The position numbers were made by a program, and so were the translations under genes. This document shows, in pieces, positions 8,798 through 16,974 of a DNA stretch of 36,324 nucleotides (positions are counted from its first letter, which is position 1; every line of letters begins with the position of its first letter). This DNA comes from an uncultured Pelagibacteraceae bacterium (lineage in GTDB: Bacteria > Pseudomonadota > Alphaproteobacteria > Pelagibacterales > Pelagibacteraceae), in contig CACHQB010000010.1 of assembly GCA_902581925.1 (NCBI GenBank), positions 1 to 36,324 of the forward strand, read 5' to 3'. The notes beneath the pieces were generated by a model. It did no database searches, was not told the origin of the DNA, and worked only from the letters and a program-made list of their open reading frames with translations.

Positions 8798-9091
8798 TTA
8801 TTTCTGAGTTTTATGGTTCATTATTTCGACCATACATTGTGTAGCATATTCTCTCCACTCAGATGAAGTTTTGTTTTTTAAACTATTTAAATGGTTTCTG
8901 TTACTTTGAATGTCATCTTTATGCTTAATATAATCAGCTCCATTTAGGTTTTTTTCCATTTCAGACAAATTAGTCTCCATTGCCTTTATCCACTCGTTTC
9001 CAAGTTCAACGCATTTTTGGTCATTTTTTTCATCACAAATTTGTTTAAAAAAATTAAAGATAACATCATCAGTATTAACTGAAGTATTCAT
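8798..9091 (-). CDS. Hypothetical protein, 97 residues
   Basis: I do not recognise this protein. It has 97 residues, no signal peptide and no membrane segment, and is rich in charged and polar residues with a mostly helical look (NEWIKAMETNLSEMEKNLN). Three cysteines are present at 19, 27 and 86. It starts 3 bases after the stop of the exported pentapeptide-repeat gene, so the two are probably one transcript. The following thiV riboswitch begins about 50 bases beyond its stop. Confidence 0.6.
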   Translation of the reverse strand: MNTSVNTDDVIFNFFKQICDEKNDQKCVELGNEWIKAMETNLSEMEKNLNGADYIKHKDDIQSNRNHLNSLKNKTSSEWREYATQCMVEIMNHKTQK

Positions 9092-9094
9092 TAA

Positions 9095-9604
9095 TTATTG
9101 TTTGCAGGTACTTATAGACTCTGGACCACAAGTTTGACCATTAGTCCACGTAGCTCCAGTTAAATTAGCTCCATCAAAATTAGCATTGGTAATGTTAGAT
9201 GATGTAAAGTTGGCTTCCATTAAATTAGAGTTTTGAAAATTAGCTTCGATTAATGTTGCACCCATAAAATCGACTCTGGTTAAGTTGGCTCCAGTAAAAT
9301 TAGTTTTTTCAAAATTTGCACCTATAGAAACAGACTCATAAAGATTAGCTCTTACAAATGTAGACTCTGGAAAAGTTCCAAATGATAGATTTGAGGTCAT
9401 CATAATACTTTTATCAAAATTTACTTGAATAAAACTTGCAAATGAAAGATTTGAATTTGGAAGATAACTACCTTGTAAATCTTGAGAGTCTGAAAATCTA
9501 CAATTAGAATAATCAACTCCTTCAGTTAAAGGATCGTCACACGCAGCATTTGAATTTGTAAAAAATAAGAAACTGAATACTATTAGTAGAATAATTTTTT
9601 TCAT
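9095..9604 (-). CDS. Exported pentapeptide-repeat protein
   Basis: With the start at ATG 9604 the product has 169 residues and begins with a signal peptide (MKKIILLIVFSFLFFTNSNA). The alternative start 15 bases upstream (9619) would only add MLTFL before the basic n-region, so I reject it. The mature part contains about 20 tandem pentapeptides of the A(N/D)LXX type, for example ANFQNSNLMEANFTSSNITNA, predicting a right-handed beta-helix. Two pairs of cysteines flank the repeats (near ACDDP and NCRFS at the start, TCGPES and STCKQ at the end), so the helix may be capped by disulfides in the periplasm. No specific role is recognised. Confidence 0.82.
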   Translation of the reverse strand: MKKIILLIVFSFLFFTNSNAACDDPLTEGVDYSNCRFSDSQDLQGSYLPNSNLSFASFIQVNFDKSIMMTSNLSFGTFPESTFVRANLYESVSIGANFEKTNFTGANLTRVDFMGATLIEANFQNSNLMEANFTSSNITNANFDGANLTGATWTNGQTCGPESISTCKQ

Positions 9605-9665
9605 AAGAAAAGTTAACAAATAAAATATGTCAAAACAATGAATGATTTAAAGTTTAATAAAAATT

Positions 9666-10703
9666 TTATATTCTTACTTTTTTGCCAGTTTTAGCACTTT
9701 TTGTTATTGCTGAAAAAATTTTAAGAGAAATTAAACCATCATTTCCATTTACTTTAGGCTTAGCTTTTTTTGAAATTACATCAGCAAAGTGGTCAATTTG
9801 ATTAACTAACGTATTATCATCTTTTTTATTTTTGTCTTCATTAAAAAATATCTTATTCCACCAACTTCTCTCTTTTTTATAAAACCAATATTTAAGGTTA
9901 GGAAACTGTAGAGAGCCTTTGGTACCACCGATCATATATGCAGATTGATTAGTAATTGGATAAGCGGGATTTTCTCCTGCAGTTAATTCATAACTCCAAG
10001 GTGCAACAATTGTATCTGATAAATTTAGTGTACAAAGGGCTCCTGAATTAAAGATCAAGGTTATTGATGCTGTATCTTCAACTTCAAATTTTCTATTTTT
10101 ATTAGTTGTAAAGGCTTGAACGTACTTAATAGATCCAAGTAAATAACAAATCATATCGATATCATGGACTAAATTGATCCCTAGAGGCCCTCCTCCTTTA
10201 CTTATTCTCCATTTTTCTTTGTAATAAGCTTTGTGTTTATAAAGCCAACACAACACATTTGCTGAAACAATTTTTCCTAATTTTCCTTTGTCGATAAGAT
10301 TTTTTACTTTTGATACTATTGAGTTATGTCTTCTGTGATACCCTATCAATAACGGTGTTTTATTTTTATTAGCACTACTAATAATTTTTTTAGCTGAATT
10401 AATATTATCTGAAATAGGTTTTTCTAATAACACTGGAATTTTTTTCTTTAAAAAACCGACTGTATGCTTTTTATGGAGTTGATTTGGCGTAGCAACAATC
10501 ACTGCATCTAAATTTTTTGAGTTTAAAATTTCATCTACATTTGAATATAGTGGAATTTTATATTTTTTTGATAAATTTTTAGCGTTATTACTAATATCTA
10601 CTATCGAATGGAGATTAGCTTTTTTTGATTGTGAAATTGCTTTTATGTGCTGCAATCCCATTAAACCAGTTCCAACAATTGATATGTTTATTTTTTTATT
10701 CAT
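9666..10703 (-). CDS. Gfo/Idh/MocA family NAD(P)-dependent dehydrogenase
   Basis: This 345-residue oxidoreductase has an N-terminal Rossmann fold (GTGLMGLQH at 11-19) and the family motif EKP (LLEKPISDN near residue 94), whose Lys takes part in catalysis. The second domain has a GGPLGINLVHDIDMICYLLG segment with the substrate-binding Asp and His. Relatives oxidise sugars, inositols or aldonic derivatives. It is the last gene of the sugar ABC importer operon and follows the mutarotase gene with one base between, so it probably acts on the imported sugar or a derivative. The exact substrate is not readable. Confidence 0.88.
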   Translation of the reverse strand: MNKKINISIVGTGLMGLQHIKAISQSKKANLHSIVDISNNAKNLSKKYKIPLYSNVDEILNSKNLDAVIVATPNQLHKKHTVGFLKKKIPVLLEKPISDNINSAKKIISSANKNKTPLLIGYHRRHNSIVSKVKNLIDKGKLGKIVSANVLCWLYKHKAYYKEKWRISKGGGPLGINLVHDIDMICYLLGSIKYVQAFTTNKNRKFEVEDTASITLIFNSGALCTLNLSDTIVAPWSYELTAGENPAYPITNQSAYMIGGTKGSLQFPNLKYWFYKKERSWWNKIFFNEDKNKKDDNTLVNQIDHFADVISKKAKPKVNGNDGLISLKIFSAITKSAKTGKKVRI

Positions 10704-10704
10704 T

Positions 10705-11688
10705 TTATGAAATATTTATTTTTGTAAAGTACTTATAAAGTTTTTTGGGTTTAATTAAAGTACTTGGAAAATTTTTATTATTCGGAGCATCTGGATAATG
10801 TTGAGTTTCTAAACAAACACCCTGGTAAGGAGTAAGTTTATTTTTATATCGCAAACCCTGACTAGTATAGAGCTGTACCCCAGGAAGATTTGAATAAAAA
10901 TCTAATTGGATATTGGTTTTTTTATTTTTTAATGAGGCTAAATAATTTTTGGAATTTTTTTTAATACAAAATGTTAAGTCAAATCCTAATGCATTTATTT
11001 TATTTGGTGTTCTTTTTGTTTTTTTGTTTTTGATAATATTTATTTTTTCTCCGATATTTTGAAACTTATTGAAATCATTAATAGTACTTTTTACCATTTT
11101 AATTTTGCCTGTAGGGATCAATTTATTATTTACTTCAAGATATTTTTCAGAATTAATTTTTAAATTATGATTAAAAATTTTTTCTTTTTTATTTTTATTT
11201 AAATTCCAATAACTATGATTTGTTAAATTAACATGCGTTAATTGATTTGTTTTATATTGATATTTAATAATTAAAGTTTTATTTTTAATTTCAAAAATAC
11301 ACTCTGAATTTAGATCTCCTGGAAACCCTTGGTCTAAATTTTTAGATAGTAGTTGATAAATAATTTTAGTTTTTGAATGATGTTTTATTTTCCATTCTAA
11401 TCTATCAAATCCTATTTTTCCTCCATGCAGTGTATTTCTTCCTTCATTGCCATCGAGTTTGTAAGTTTTATTTTTAATCTTAAATTTCGAATTTGATATT
11501 CTTCCTGCGTACCGACCACACGTAGCACCTACATAAAAATTTTTACTGCTGTAATTTTTTGTATGGCCTAAATTTAAGATTAAATTTATCCTCTTTTGCT
11601 TGTCAAAAACTTCATACAGACAGGCACCGATGTTAATTGATTTAATTCTTAAATACTTATTTTCTATTATTGAGCTTTGTACTTTCAC
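10705..11688 (-). CDS. galM: Aldose 1-epimerase (mutarotase)
   Basis: This 327-residue enzyme interconverts alpha and beta anomers of aldoses. The catalytic His is in NLTNHSYWNL, the catalytic Glu in GVCLETQHYPDAPN, and the substrate-binding Arg in TCGRYAGRISN; all are intact. Length agrees with GalM (about 340). The start is GTG at 11688, preceded by TAGG five bases upstream; the upstream dehydrogenase stops 8 bases before it. A mutarotase beside a sugar 1-dehydrogenase fits oxidation of the beta anomer of an imported aldose to its lactone. It is unusually rich in Lys and Asn compared with the transporter genes. Confidence 0.9.
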   Translation of the reverse strand: MKVQSSIIENKYLRIKSINIGACLYEVFDKQKRINLILNLGHTKNYSSKNFYVGATCGRYAGRISNSKFKIKNKTYKLDGNEGRNTLHGGKIGFDRLEWKIKHHSKTKIIYQLLSKNLDQGFPGDLNSECIFEIKNKTLIIKYQYKTNQLTHVNLTNHSYWNLNKNKKEKIFNHNLKINSEKYLEVNNKLIPTGKIKMVKSTINDFNKFQNIGEKINIIKNKKTKRTPNKINALGFDLTFCIKKNSKNYLASLKNKKTNIQLDFYSNLPGVQLYTSQGLRYKNKLTPYQGVCLETQHYPDAPNNKNFPSTLIKPKKLYKYFTKINIS

Positions 11689-11696
11689 AAAGCCTA

Positions 11697-12458
11697 TTAC
11701 AACCAGCCTTTATCAACAATATAAGATTGATTTGTACATCCACCTGATTGTTCTGATGAAAAAAACAATACTGTTTGAGCAAGCTCATGCGGTAATAATC
11801 TCGATTTTAAACATTGGTTTTTCATCAAGTCTTTTTCAGATTCCTCATTTAACCAAAGATCGATTTGTCTTTGTGTTAATACCCATCCTGGCACTACTGA
11901 ATTAACTCTAATATTAAATTCTCCTAAATCTCTTGCAAATGATCTAGTTAAACCAACTACTCCTGATTTTGCAGCTGTATAAGCAGCCATACCACCTTGT
12001 CCAACCATCCAAGAAGAAGATCCTATATTGACAATTACACCACCCTTATTTTCAATCATTGATTTTTTAACTGACTGAACTGTGAAAAAGTAATGTCTTA
12101 GGTTTACATTCATTCTTTCGTTCCAATATTCTTCTGTAACATCATCAATTTTGTGTCTTGTGTCGTTGGCAGCATTATTGATTAAGATATCAATTGGGCC
12201 TTTTTGATCAATGATGTCAGCAATTGTCTTTTGAAGTTGTTTTATATTTAACAAATCACATTCAATAAAAGTTGGTATTGAATATTTTTTATTTTTTATA
12301 TCTTTAATTAATTTTTCAGCTTCTGACACTTTAATATCTATAAAGTAAACCTCAGAACCTTGTTCACAAAAATGTTCAACAATTGAAGCCCCAATTCCAG
12401 ATCCTCCGCCTGTAACAAATACTCTTTTGTTTTCGAGATCGTAATACTTTACCTTCAT
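11697..12458 (-). CDS. SDR sugar 1-dehydrogenase (XylB/D-xylose dehydrogenase type)
   Basis: This 253-residue short-chain dehydrogenase has the cofactor motif TGGGSGIGA (15-23), NNAANDTRHKIDDVT, a catalytic Ser in GSSSWM and YTAAK (Tyr and Lys). The NDxRHKxxDVTxxYWxERxxVNLRH and QCLKSRLLP phrases match the Caulobacter D-xylose 1-dehydrogenase subfamily, which oxidises aldoses at C1 to aldonolactones. It overlaps the ABC ATPase gene by one base (TAATG-type junction) and is followed by the mutarotase. Together these suggest an oxidative, non-phosphorylating entry of an aldose. A close paralog lies at 21797-22558. The sugar could be xylose, arabinose, galactose or fucose; sequence alone does not decide. 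Confidence 0.85.
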   Translation of the reverse strand: MKVKYYDLENKRVFVTGGGSGIGASIVEHFCEQGSEVYFIDIKVSEAEKLIKDIKNKKYSIPTFIECDLLNIKQLQKTIADIIDQKGPIDILINNAANDTRHKIDDVTEEYWNERMNVNLRHYFFTVQSVKKSMIENKGGVIVNIGSSSWMVGQGGMAAYTAAKSGVVGLTRSFARDLGEFNIRVNSVVPGWVLTQRQIDLWLNEESEKDLMKNQCLKSRLLPHELAQTVLFFSSEQSGGCTNQSYIVDKGWL

Positions 12459-13237
12459 TATAATTCTAATTCTTGAGCAAGATCACCAATTTTTGCACCA
12501 CCTGACATCAATCTTTTTACATCTTCACCACCAAGTTCTGAAGACAATCCTGAACCAATTACTTCTCCTAAACTTAAAAAAGTATATCGATCAGCTATAA
12601 GGCGTGCATGAATTTCATTGTGTGTAATAAGTATAATTGCAATATTTCCAAGCCTTTGAACTTTTTTTATTGTTTTTAAAACTTCCATTTGCTGCTTTTG
12701 ACCTAATGCTGATGTAGGTTCATCTAATATTAGTATCTTTGCACCAAAGTAAATTGCTCTTGCAATAGCCAAAGTTTGTCTTTGTCCACCTGACATTGTT
12801 CCAACTGGTTGGTTGGGATTTGAAATGTTAATTCCAATTTTAGACATTTCTTCTGTTGTTATTCTATCCATCTCATCCATTTGCATTAAACCAAATGGTC
12901 CAGGTCCTTTTTTTATTTCACGTCCAAGAAAAAAATTTCTTGTTACTGATGTTAGAGCATTGAGTGCTAAATCTTGATAAACTGTTCCAATACCTGCATC
13001 AGATGCTTGACGCGGTGTAGAAAAATTAACAATTTCTCCATCAACTTTTATTTCCCCACTTGTCATAAGATGAACTCCGGATAACACTTTGATCAAAGTT
13101 GACTTTCCAGCTCCATTATCACCTAAAAGAGCGTGAACTTCTCCTGGATAGACATCTAATGAAACACCATTTAAAGCGGTAAATGTTCCAAATTTTTTTA
13201 CTACATTCTTTAGTTCAATTAATGGTTTTCTATCCAT
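12458..13237 (-). CDS. Sugar ABC importer ATP-binding protein (FrcA-like)
   Basis: This 259-residue ATPase energises the adjacent sugar permease. Walker A is GDNGAGKST (39-47), the signature is MSGGQRQ near 148, Walker B is ILILDEPTSALG, and the switch His is in LITHNEIHA. It has a single ATPase domain, like FrcA of the fructose importer FrcBCA (about 260 aa), not the double domain of RbsA/XylG. Both its start and its stop overlap the neighbours by one base, so the permease, ATPase and dehydrogenase are translationally linked. Confidence 0.9.
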   Translation of the reverse strand: MDRKPLIELKNVVKKFGTFTALNGVSLDVYPGEVHALLGDNGAGKSTLIKVLSGVHLMTSGEIKVDGEIVNFSTPRQASDAGIGTVYQDLALNALTSVTRNFFLGREIKKGPGPFGLMQMDEMDRITTEEMSKIGINISNPNQPVGTMSGGQRQTLAIARAIYFGAKILILDEPTSALGQKQQMEVLKTIKKVQRLGNIAIILITHNEIHARLIADRYTFLSLGEVIGSGLSSELGGEDVKRLMSGGAKIGDLAQELEL

Positions 13238-14832
13238 TAGATATTTCCCATAATTCGTTTTCTAATATTCTCATTTGTGAGAGCAGCAGTAACAAGAACT
13301 GCTCCAAGGAATACTCTATAGAATGATCCATCAATTCCTGGAATATAAAAGAAAGCTTCTTTTGCTATTCCAAAAATAATTGTACCTAGAATAATTCCAC
13401 CTATTGTTCCAAAACCTCCTGTTAGCACGACACCACCAATAACCGCTGCAGCAATTGCCTCTAATTCCTTTAAATTACCTTTGGCTGTATCCGCAGTATT
13501 AACTTCAAATACTTGACATGCTGCAAACATTGTTGCGCAGAATGCAGTATTAACAAATAATGAAATCTTAACTTTGTTTGTTGGCACACCATTAGCCTTT
13601 GCAGCGCTAAGATTTCCTCCAGTTGAATAAATCCAGTTTCCTGCTTGAGTTTTGCTCAAAATAAAATAAAAAATTAGAGCGATAAGTGCCCAAATCATTA
13701 AACAAGAATACATTCCTTTAGCAAAAATGTTACCATAGTTATTTACATTCCAATCTGCTGTAAAATACAACCAGTTAAAAATTGGTTCCATAATATCGCC
13801 TCCAAAGAAGTTAGCGACTGGTCTTGCAGTATATATCGTGTCAATATAAGCTTTTGCTATATCAATATCAGTAACTGCTTTTGCTGCAACTTCAGGAACA
13901 TTAACTCCAGCTTCTATTTTCTTTGTCAAAATTTCGACCATTGAATCGTTGCCAGATTTTTTTGCTCCAGCTAAAGATTTTTCTAAAGTTGCTATCATTT
14001 TTTCTGAATTTGAGGCAGTTTTGAAAGCTGCAACTTTTTCGTTAATATACGTTAATCGTTCAGTTAATTTTGCTACCGTGCTTGCTGGCACAGTGCTAAG
14101 AATTTCTAATAATTGGTCATTTGGTAAAGCTTTAGCCGCATCCCTTTCCATTTCTCCATGACCAGGTACATTTATAATGTTTTTAATATCTGGTAAATCT
14201 GTAACGGTTGTTGATCCAGCAGTTTGATCAGGAGCTCTGTTAAATGCTCTATACGACACTTCTGTTAAACCTCTTAAAAAGAAAAGTCCACCTAGTGTAA
14301 CAATGAAAGATGCTATTCCACTTTTAACTATTATCCATCCCTGAATCCATCCAAAAGATAGAGTCATGCATAAAGTAATTAATATTGCTAGTAGTGGAGA
14401 GACATCTCTTATTTCAAATAACCTTAATCCCTCAAAATGAAAACCTCCTTCAAAAGATATATAAGGAATAACAACTGCAAAACCCCATTTTAGTATCATT
14501 GCCATACAACCACCAGCAAAACCGATCATTGAACCTACGGAAAGATCAAATTCGCCTGCTATAATTAACATTCCAGCAGCAAGTGCTACGATTCCTAATT
14601 GAGCAATTACCCTAAAATTATTTCTAATTCCTAGAGCATTAAATCCTTCACCAGAAAAAGGATTAAGAGAAAATTGTCCTTCTGGAATTGAAAAGTATCC
14701 CAACATACAAAAAAGTAAGACCATCACCCCAAAAGGGCCAATCTCTGGACGAGAAGTTAATGCAGAATACCATTTTTTTTCACCTTGTCTGTCTGATTCT
14801 TGTCTTGGTTTTTTTGTTGTTGATGTATTCAT
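13237..14832 (-). CDS. Sugar ABC importer permease (FrcC/RbsC family) with large insertion
   Basis: This 531-residue permease belongs to the ribose/fructose-type branched-chain permease superfamily. Conserved parts are LGIVALAAGMLIIAGEFDLSVG near 80-100, SFIVTLGGLFFLRG near 176-188, STGGNLSAAKANGVPTNKVK near 403-422, and AAAVIGGVVLTGGFGTIGG near 460-479. Relatives such as FrcC are about 360 residues. The excess is mostly an insertion at about 205-335, mainly charged and helical (coiled-coil-like KLTERLTYINEKVAAF and ATLEKSLAGAKKSG), between two transmembrane segments. Orientation suggests a periplasmic-side loop, but this is not certain. A hairpin terminator lies between the binding-protein gene and this gene. 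Confidence 0.9.
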   Translation of the reverse strand: MNTSTTKKPRQESDRQGEKKWYSALTSRPEIGPFGVMVLLFCMLGYFSIPEGQFSLNPFSGEGFNALGIRNNFRVIAQLGIVALAAGMLIIAGEFDLSVGSMIGFAGGCMAMILKWGFAVVIPYISFEGGFHFEGLRLFEIRDVSPLLAILITLCMTLSFGWIQGWIIVKSGIASFIVTLGGLFFLRGLTEVSYRAFNRAPDQTAGSTTVTDLPDIKNIINVPGHGEMERDAAKALPNDQLLEILSTVPASTVAKLTERLTYINEKVAAFKTASNSEKMIATLEKSLAGAKKSGNDSMVEILTKKIEAGVNVPEVAAKAVTDIDIAKAYIDTIYTARPVANFFGGDIMEPIFNWLYFTADWNVNNYGNIFAKGMYSCLMIWALIALIFYFILSKTQAGNWIYSTGGNLSAAKANGVPTNKVKISLFVNTAFCATMFAACQVFEVNTADTAKGNLKELEAIAAAVIGGVVLTGGFGTIGGIILGTIIFGIAKEAFFYIPGIDGSFYRVFLGAVLVTAALTNENIRKRIMGNI

Positions 14833-14857
14833 TTAAAAAAAAGTTTCGTTAATTTAT

Positions 14858-14891
14858 AAAAAAAAAGGGCCGATTTAAAAATCGACCCTTT
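14858..14891 (-). terminator. Hairpin with U-tract between binding-protein and permease genes
   Basis: On the minus strand a 12-base-pair stem (AAAGGGTCGATT with AATCGGCCCTTT, one G-U pair) with a 4-base loop is followed by about 9 U. It is a classic intrinsic terminator 14 bases after the binding-protein stop and 26 bases before the permease start. It probably acts as an attenuator, so that binding protein is made in excess over permease and ATPase. Confidence 0.85.
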
Positions 14892-14904
14892 TAATTATTT
14901 CTGA

Positions 14905-15810
14905 CTATCTGTCAATTCCTGCAAGAGCAGCAACTGAAGAAGCGTTAGACTTGTCAACGAAGCCAGGTCCTGATGGGATGTTAGCTCCTGGAAGAAGTCC
15001 AGCACTGTTGTTGTACAAGTGTAATACTATAATTGGCATATAACCTTGTAATCTTTGTTGTTGATCGATAGTGAAAGAAACTCTTCCAGATCCGATTAAG
15101 TCCATAACTGCAGGACTCAAGTCAAAGCAAGAGTGGTGTACTGTCATACCAAGATCAACTAATGCTTTATCAACAGCTTCACATACGTGTGGTCCTACTG
15201 AAAGGATCGCGTTGATATCACTGTTAGCTTGTAAAGCAGCAGTAGCTCTAGTTTGAATAGTTGCAGGGTCAGATGTAGTATCAGTCATTTGCATAGGAAC
15301 AGCAGAACCGTAACCTTCACATCTGTCTACAAGAGCTGTGTTGTATGCTTCTTGAATCATACATAATGCTTTAGTAGCACCTTCAGCTTTTGCTCTTTCA
15401 CCAGCTTTTTGACCAGCAAGTAATTCTGGCTGACCAACGTGCATTAAAGCACCTAAGCTAGCAGAAGACTCTAAACCAGAGTTCATTGTAATAACTGGAA
15501 CACCAGCAGCAACAGCAGCTTTAATAGCTGGGCCTAATGCATCTGGATCTGGTAAAGAAATTACCATACCATCTGGTTGAGTAGCTGCAGCAGCTTGAAT
15601 TGAGCTTGCCATATCAGCCATATCAGCAGAAGGGTTGTAGATGTATTCAAAATCAGCACCGATTGCTCTAGCTGCATCTTCACCACCTTTTTGAACCACT
15701 GGCCAAAAAGGATCTTTACCTTCTCCATGAGTGACCATGACGTATCTTTCAGCGAATGCAGAACTTGCAAATAATGCTAGAGCTGCAATCGAAAGTATAA
15801 GTTTTTTCAT
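14905..15810 (-). CDS. Sugar ABC importer periplasmic binding protein (FrcB/RbsB type)
   Basis: This 301-residue protein has a signal peptide (MKKLILSIAALALFASSAFA, cleaved before ER) and the type I periplasmic-binding fold of the ribose/fructose family. Features include THGEGKDPFWPVVQKGGEDAA at the first strand-helix, YIYNPSADMADMASSIQAA, SLPDPDALGPAIKAAVAAGVPVITMNS and a hinge region near SFTIDQQQRLQGYMPI. Codon use is richer in G and C than its neighbours, as expected for an abundant protein. The start at 15810 has AGAGGG upstream. Promoter, leader and downstream terminator are described separately. The ligand is probably a monosaccharide. Confidence 0.92.
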   Translation of the reverse strand: MKKLILSIAALALFASSAFAERYVMVTHGEGKDPFWPVVQKGGEDAARAIGADFEYIYNPSADMADMASSIQAAAATQPDGMVISLPDPDALGPAIKAAVAAGVPVITMNSGLESSASLGALMHVGQPELLAGQKAGERAKAEGATKALCMIQEAYNTALVDRCEGYGSAVPMQMTDTTSDPATIQTRATAALQANSDINAILSVGPHVCEAVDKALVDLGMTVHHSCFDLSPAVMDLIGSGRVSFTIDQQQRLQGYMPIIVLHLYNNSAGLLPGANIPSGPGFVDKSNASSVAALAGIDR

Positions 15811-15904
15811 TGTTTCCCTCTTAAGTTAATTTAGTTAATATATATATATTAATTGTTTGAACGGGATATAAACATATCCAAACATAATTCGTAAAGTAAA
15901 AAAT
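15811..15904 (-). promoter_or_regulatory. Promoter and leader of the sugar ABC importer operon
   Basis: On the minus strand I see TTTACT at 15900-15895, an 18-base spacer and TATGTT at 15876-15871, a plausible -35/-10 pair. Nearer the gene there is an 18-base perfect palindrome TTAATATATATATATTAA (15835-15852) and the ribosome-binding sequence AAGAGGGAAACAATG. The promoter box and leader closely match those of tctC at 20705-20793. The remaining intergenic stretch (15905-16069) is AT-rich; I see no convincing gene in it, and it should hold the end of the ROK kinase transcript. Confidence 0.55.
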
Positions 15905-16069
15905 AAAAAATTTTATAAATTTATATATAATATCTATACCTAATTCTATCTTGACCAAATAGTTATGAATTCAACTCTTGGTTGATATTAATTTTTTAAA
16001 AATTTTTGTTCTGTTAAGGTATTTTTTTAATATTTAATTTTTTTTATATTAAATTTGGAATTGAACTTT

Positions 16070-16972
16070 CTAATATGTCGCGCTTCTTCCCAATCTTGCA
16101 GCACCTCTAACACCACTAGCATCTCCGTATCTAGGTTTTAAAAAAACGCCTTCATATTCTCTTCCAATAACAAATTTTCTAACAAGTGAGTCTATTTCAT
16201 GTAAAAAATCAATTTCGTTTGAAACTCCTCCTCCAAATATAAAAGCATCAGGATCTAAAATATTTATGATGCTTGAAAGCGACATTGCCAAATTTACTTT
16301 AAAATCATCTATAAATCTTTCTGCATCTAAATCATGTTTTCTATTCAATTCAAATATTTCATTTGTTTTTAAATTTTTTCCATAAAGTTTTTTAAATCTT
16401 TTTGCTAAACTTAAACCAGATAAAAAACTTTCTATCTCTGCTTCCCTAGCATTACTTGAGTCGAAATTTTCTTTCTTAGCTGCAAAATATGGAATTTGGT
16501 TGTGTCCCCATTCCCCTGCTACTCCATTCGAACCTGTAATAATTTTTTTGTCTATTACTAAACCACCCCCAACTCCTGAACCTAATATAATTCCATAAAC
16601 AATTTTGTAATGTTTACCTGATCCATCTATAGCTTCTGATAAAGCAAAACAGTTTGCGTCATTTTCACAAAATACTTCTTTTCCAAGTGCTTTACGTAGA
16701 TCACTTTGAAATGGTTTTTTTTCTAACCAAGTTATATTTGGTGCATTTTTTACTAACCCTGTCTGAGGAGAATGAACTCCTGGATGACAAACTCCAATTG
16801 GAAGTTCTTGTTTAAATTCTTGTTCTAATTGTCTATGAATATCTCTTATAGCAGTTATAATTTGAGTGTACTCCTTTGGACACGATATTCTTGATCTATG
16901 TTTTTCGTTCCCATTTACTTCAAGAACAACGCTCTCTATTTTAGTTGCACCAACATCAATACCTATTTGCAT
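16070..16972 (-). CDS. ROK family sugar kinase lacking the zinc cysteines
   Basis: This 300-residue kinase has the ROK phosphate-binding motif GIDVGATKIE (4-13), CHPGVHSP (62-69), the catalytic Asp in ENDANCFA (Asp105) and a second nucleotide-binding glycine segment GIILGSGVGGG. Length and order fit fructokinase/glucokinase-type ROK proteins (Mak, NagK). In canonical members GHN is followed within about 25 residues by a CxCGxxGCxE zinc motif. Here GEWGHN is present (His157), but the region 160-183 has no cysteine at all and leads straight to the conserved ESFLSG. It is the last gene of the tct operon, starting just after an SDR. It probably phosphorylates a sugar or sugar derivative with ATP. 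Confidence 0.85.
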   Translation of the reverse strand: MQIGIDVGATKIESVVLEVNGNEKHRSRISCPKEYTQIITAIRDIHRQLEQEFKQELPIGVCHPGVHSPQTGLVKNAPNITWLEKKPFQSDLRKALGKEVFCENDANCFALSEAIDGSGKHYKIVYGIILGSGVGGGLVIDKKIITGSNGVAGEWGHNQIPYFAAKKENFDSSNAREAEIESFLSGLSLAKRFKKLYGKNLKTNEIFELNRKHDLDAERFIDDFKVNLAMSLSSIINILDPDAFIFGGGVSNEIDFLHEIDSLVRKFVIGREYEGVFLKPRYGDASGVRGAARLGRSATY

Positions 16973-16974
16973 AA

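Noticed and set aside
15561..15770. Alternative frame inside the sugar binding-protein gene
   Set aside because: It is a shadow of the repetitive, Ala-rich coding sequence and has no independent start signal.
15905..16069. A terminator or small gene in the AT-rich gap after the ROK kinase
   Set aside because: Only weak inverted repeats (TCAAC-TCTTG-GTTGA, AT-only stems) are visible and no convincing coding frame; not strong enough to report.
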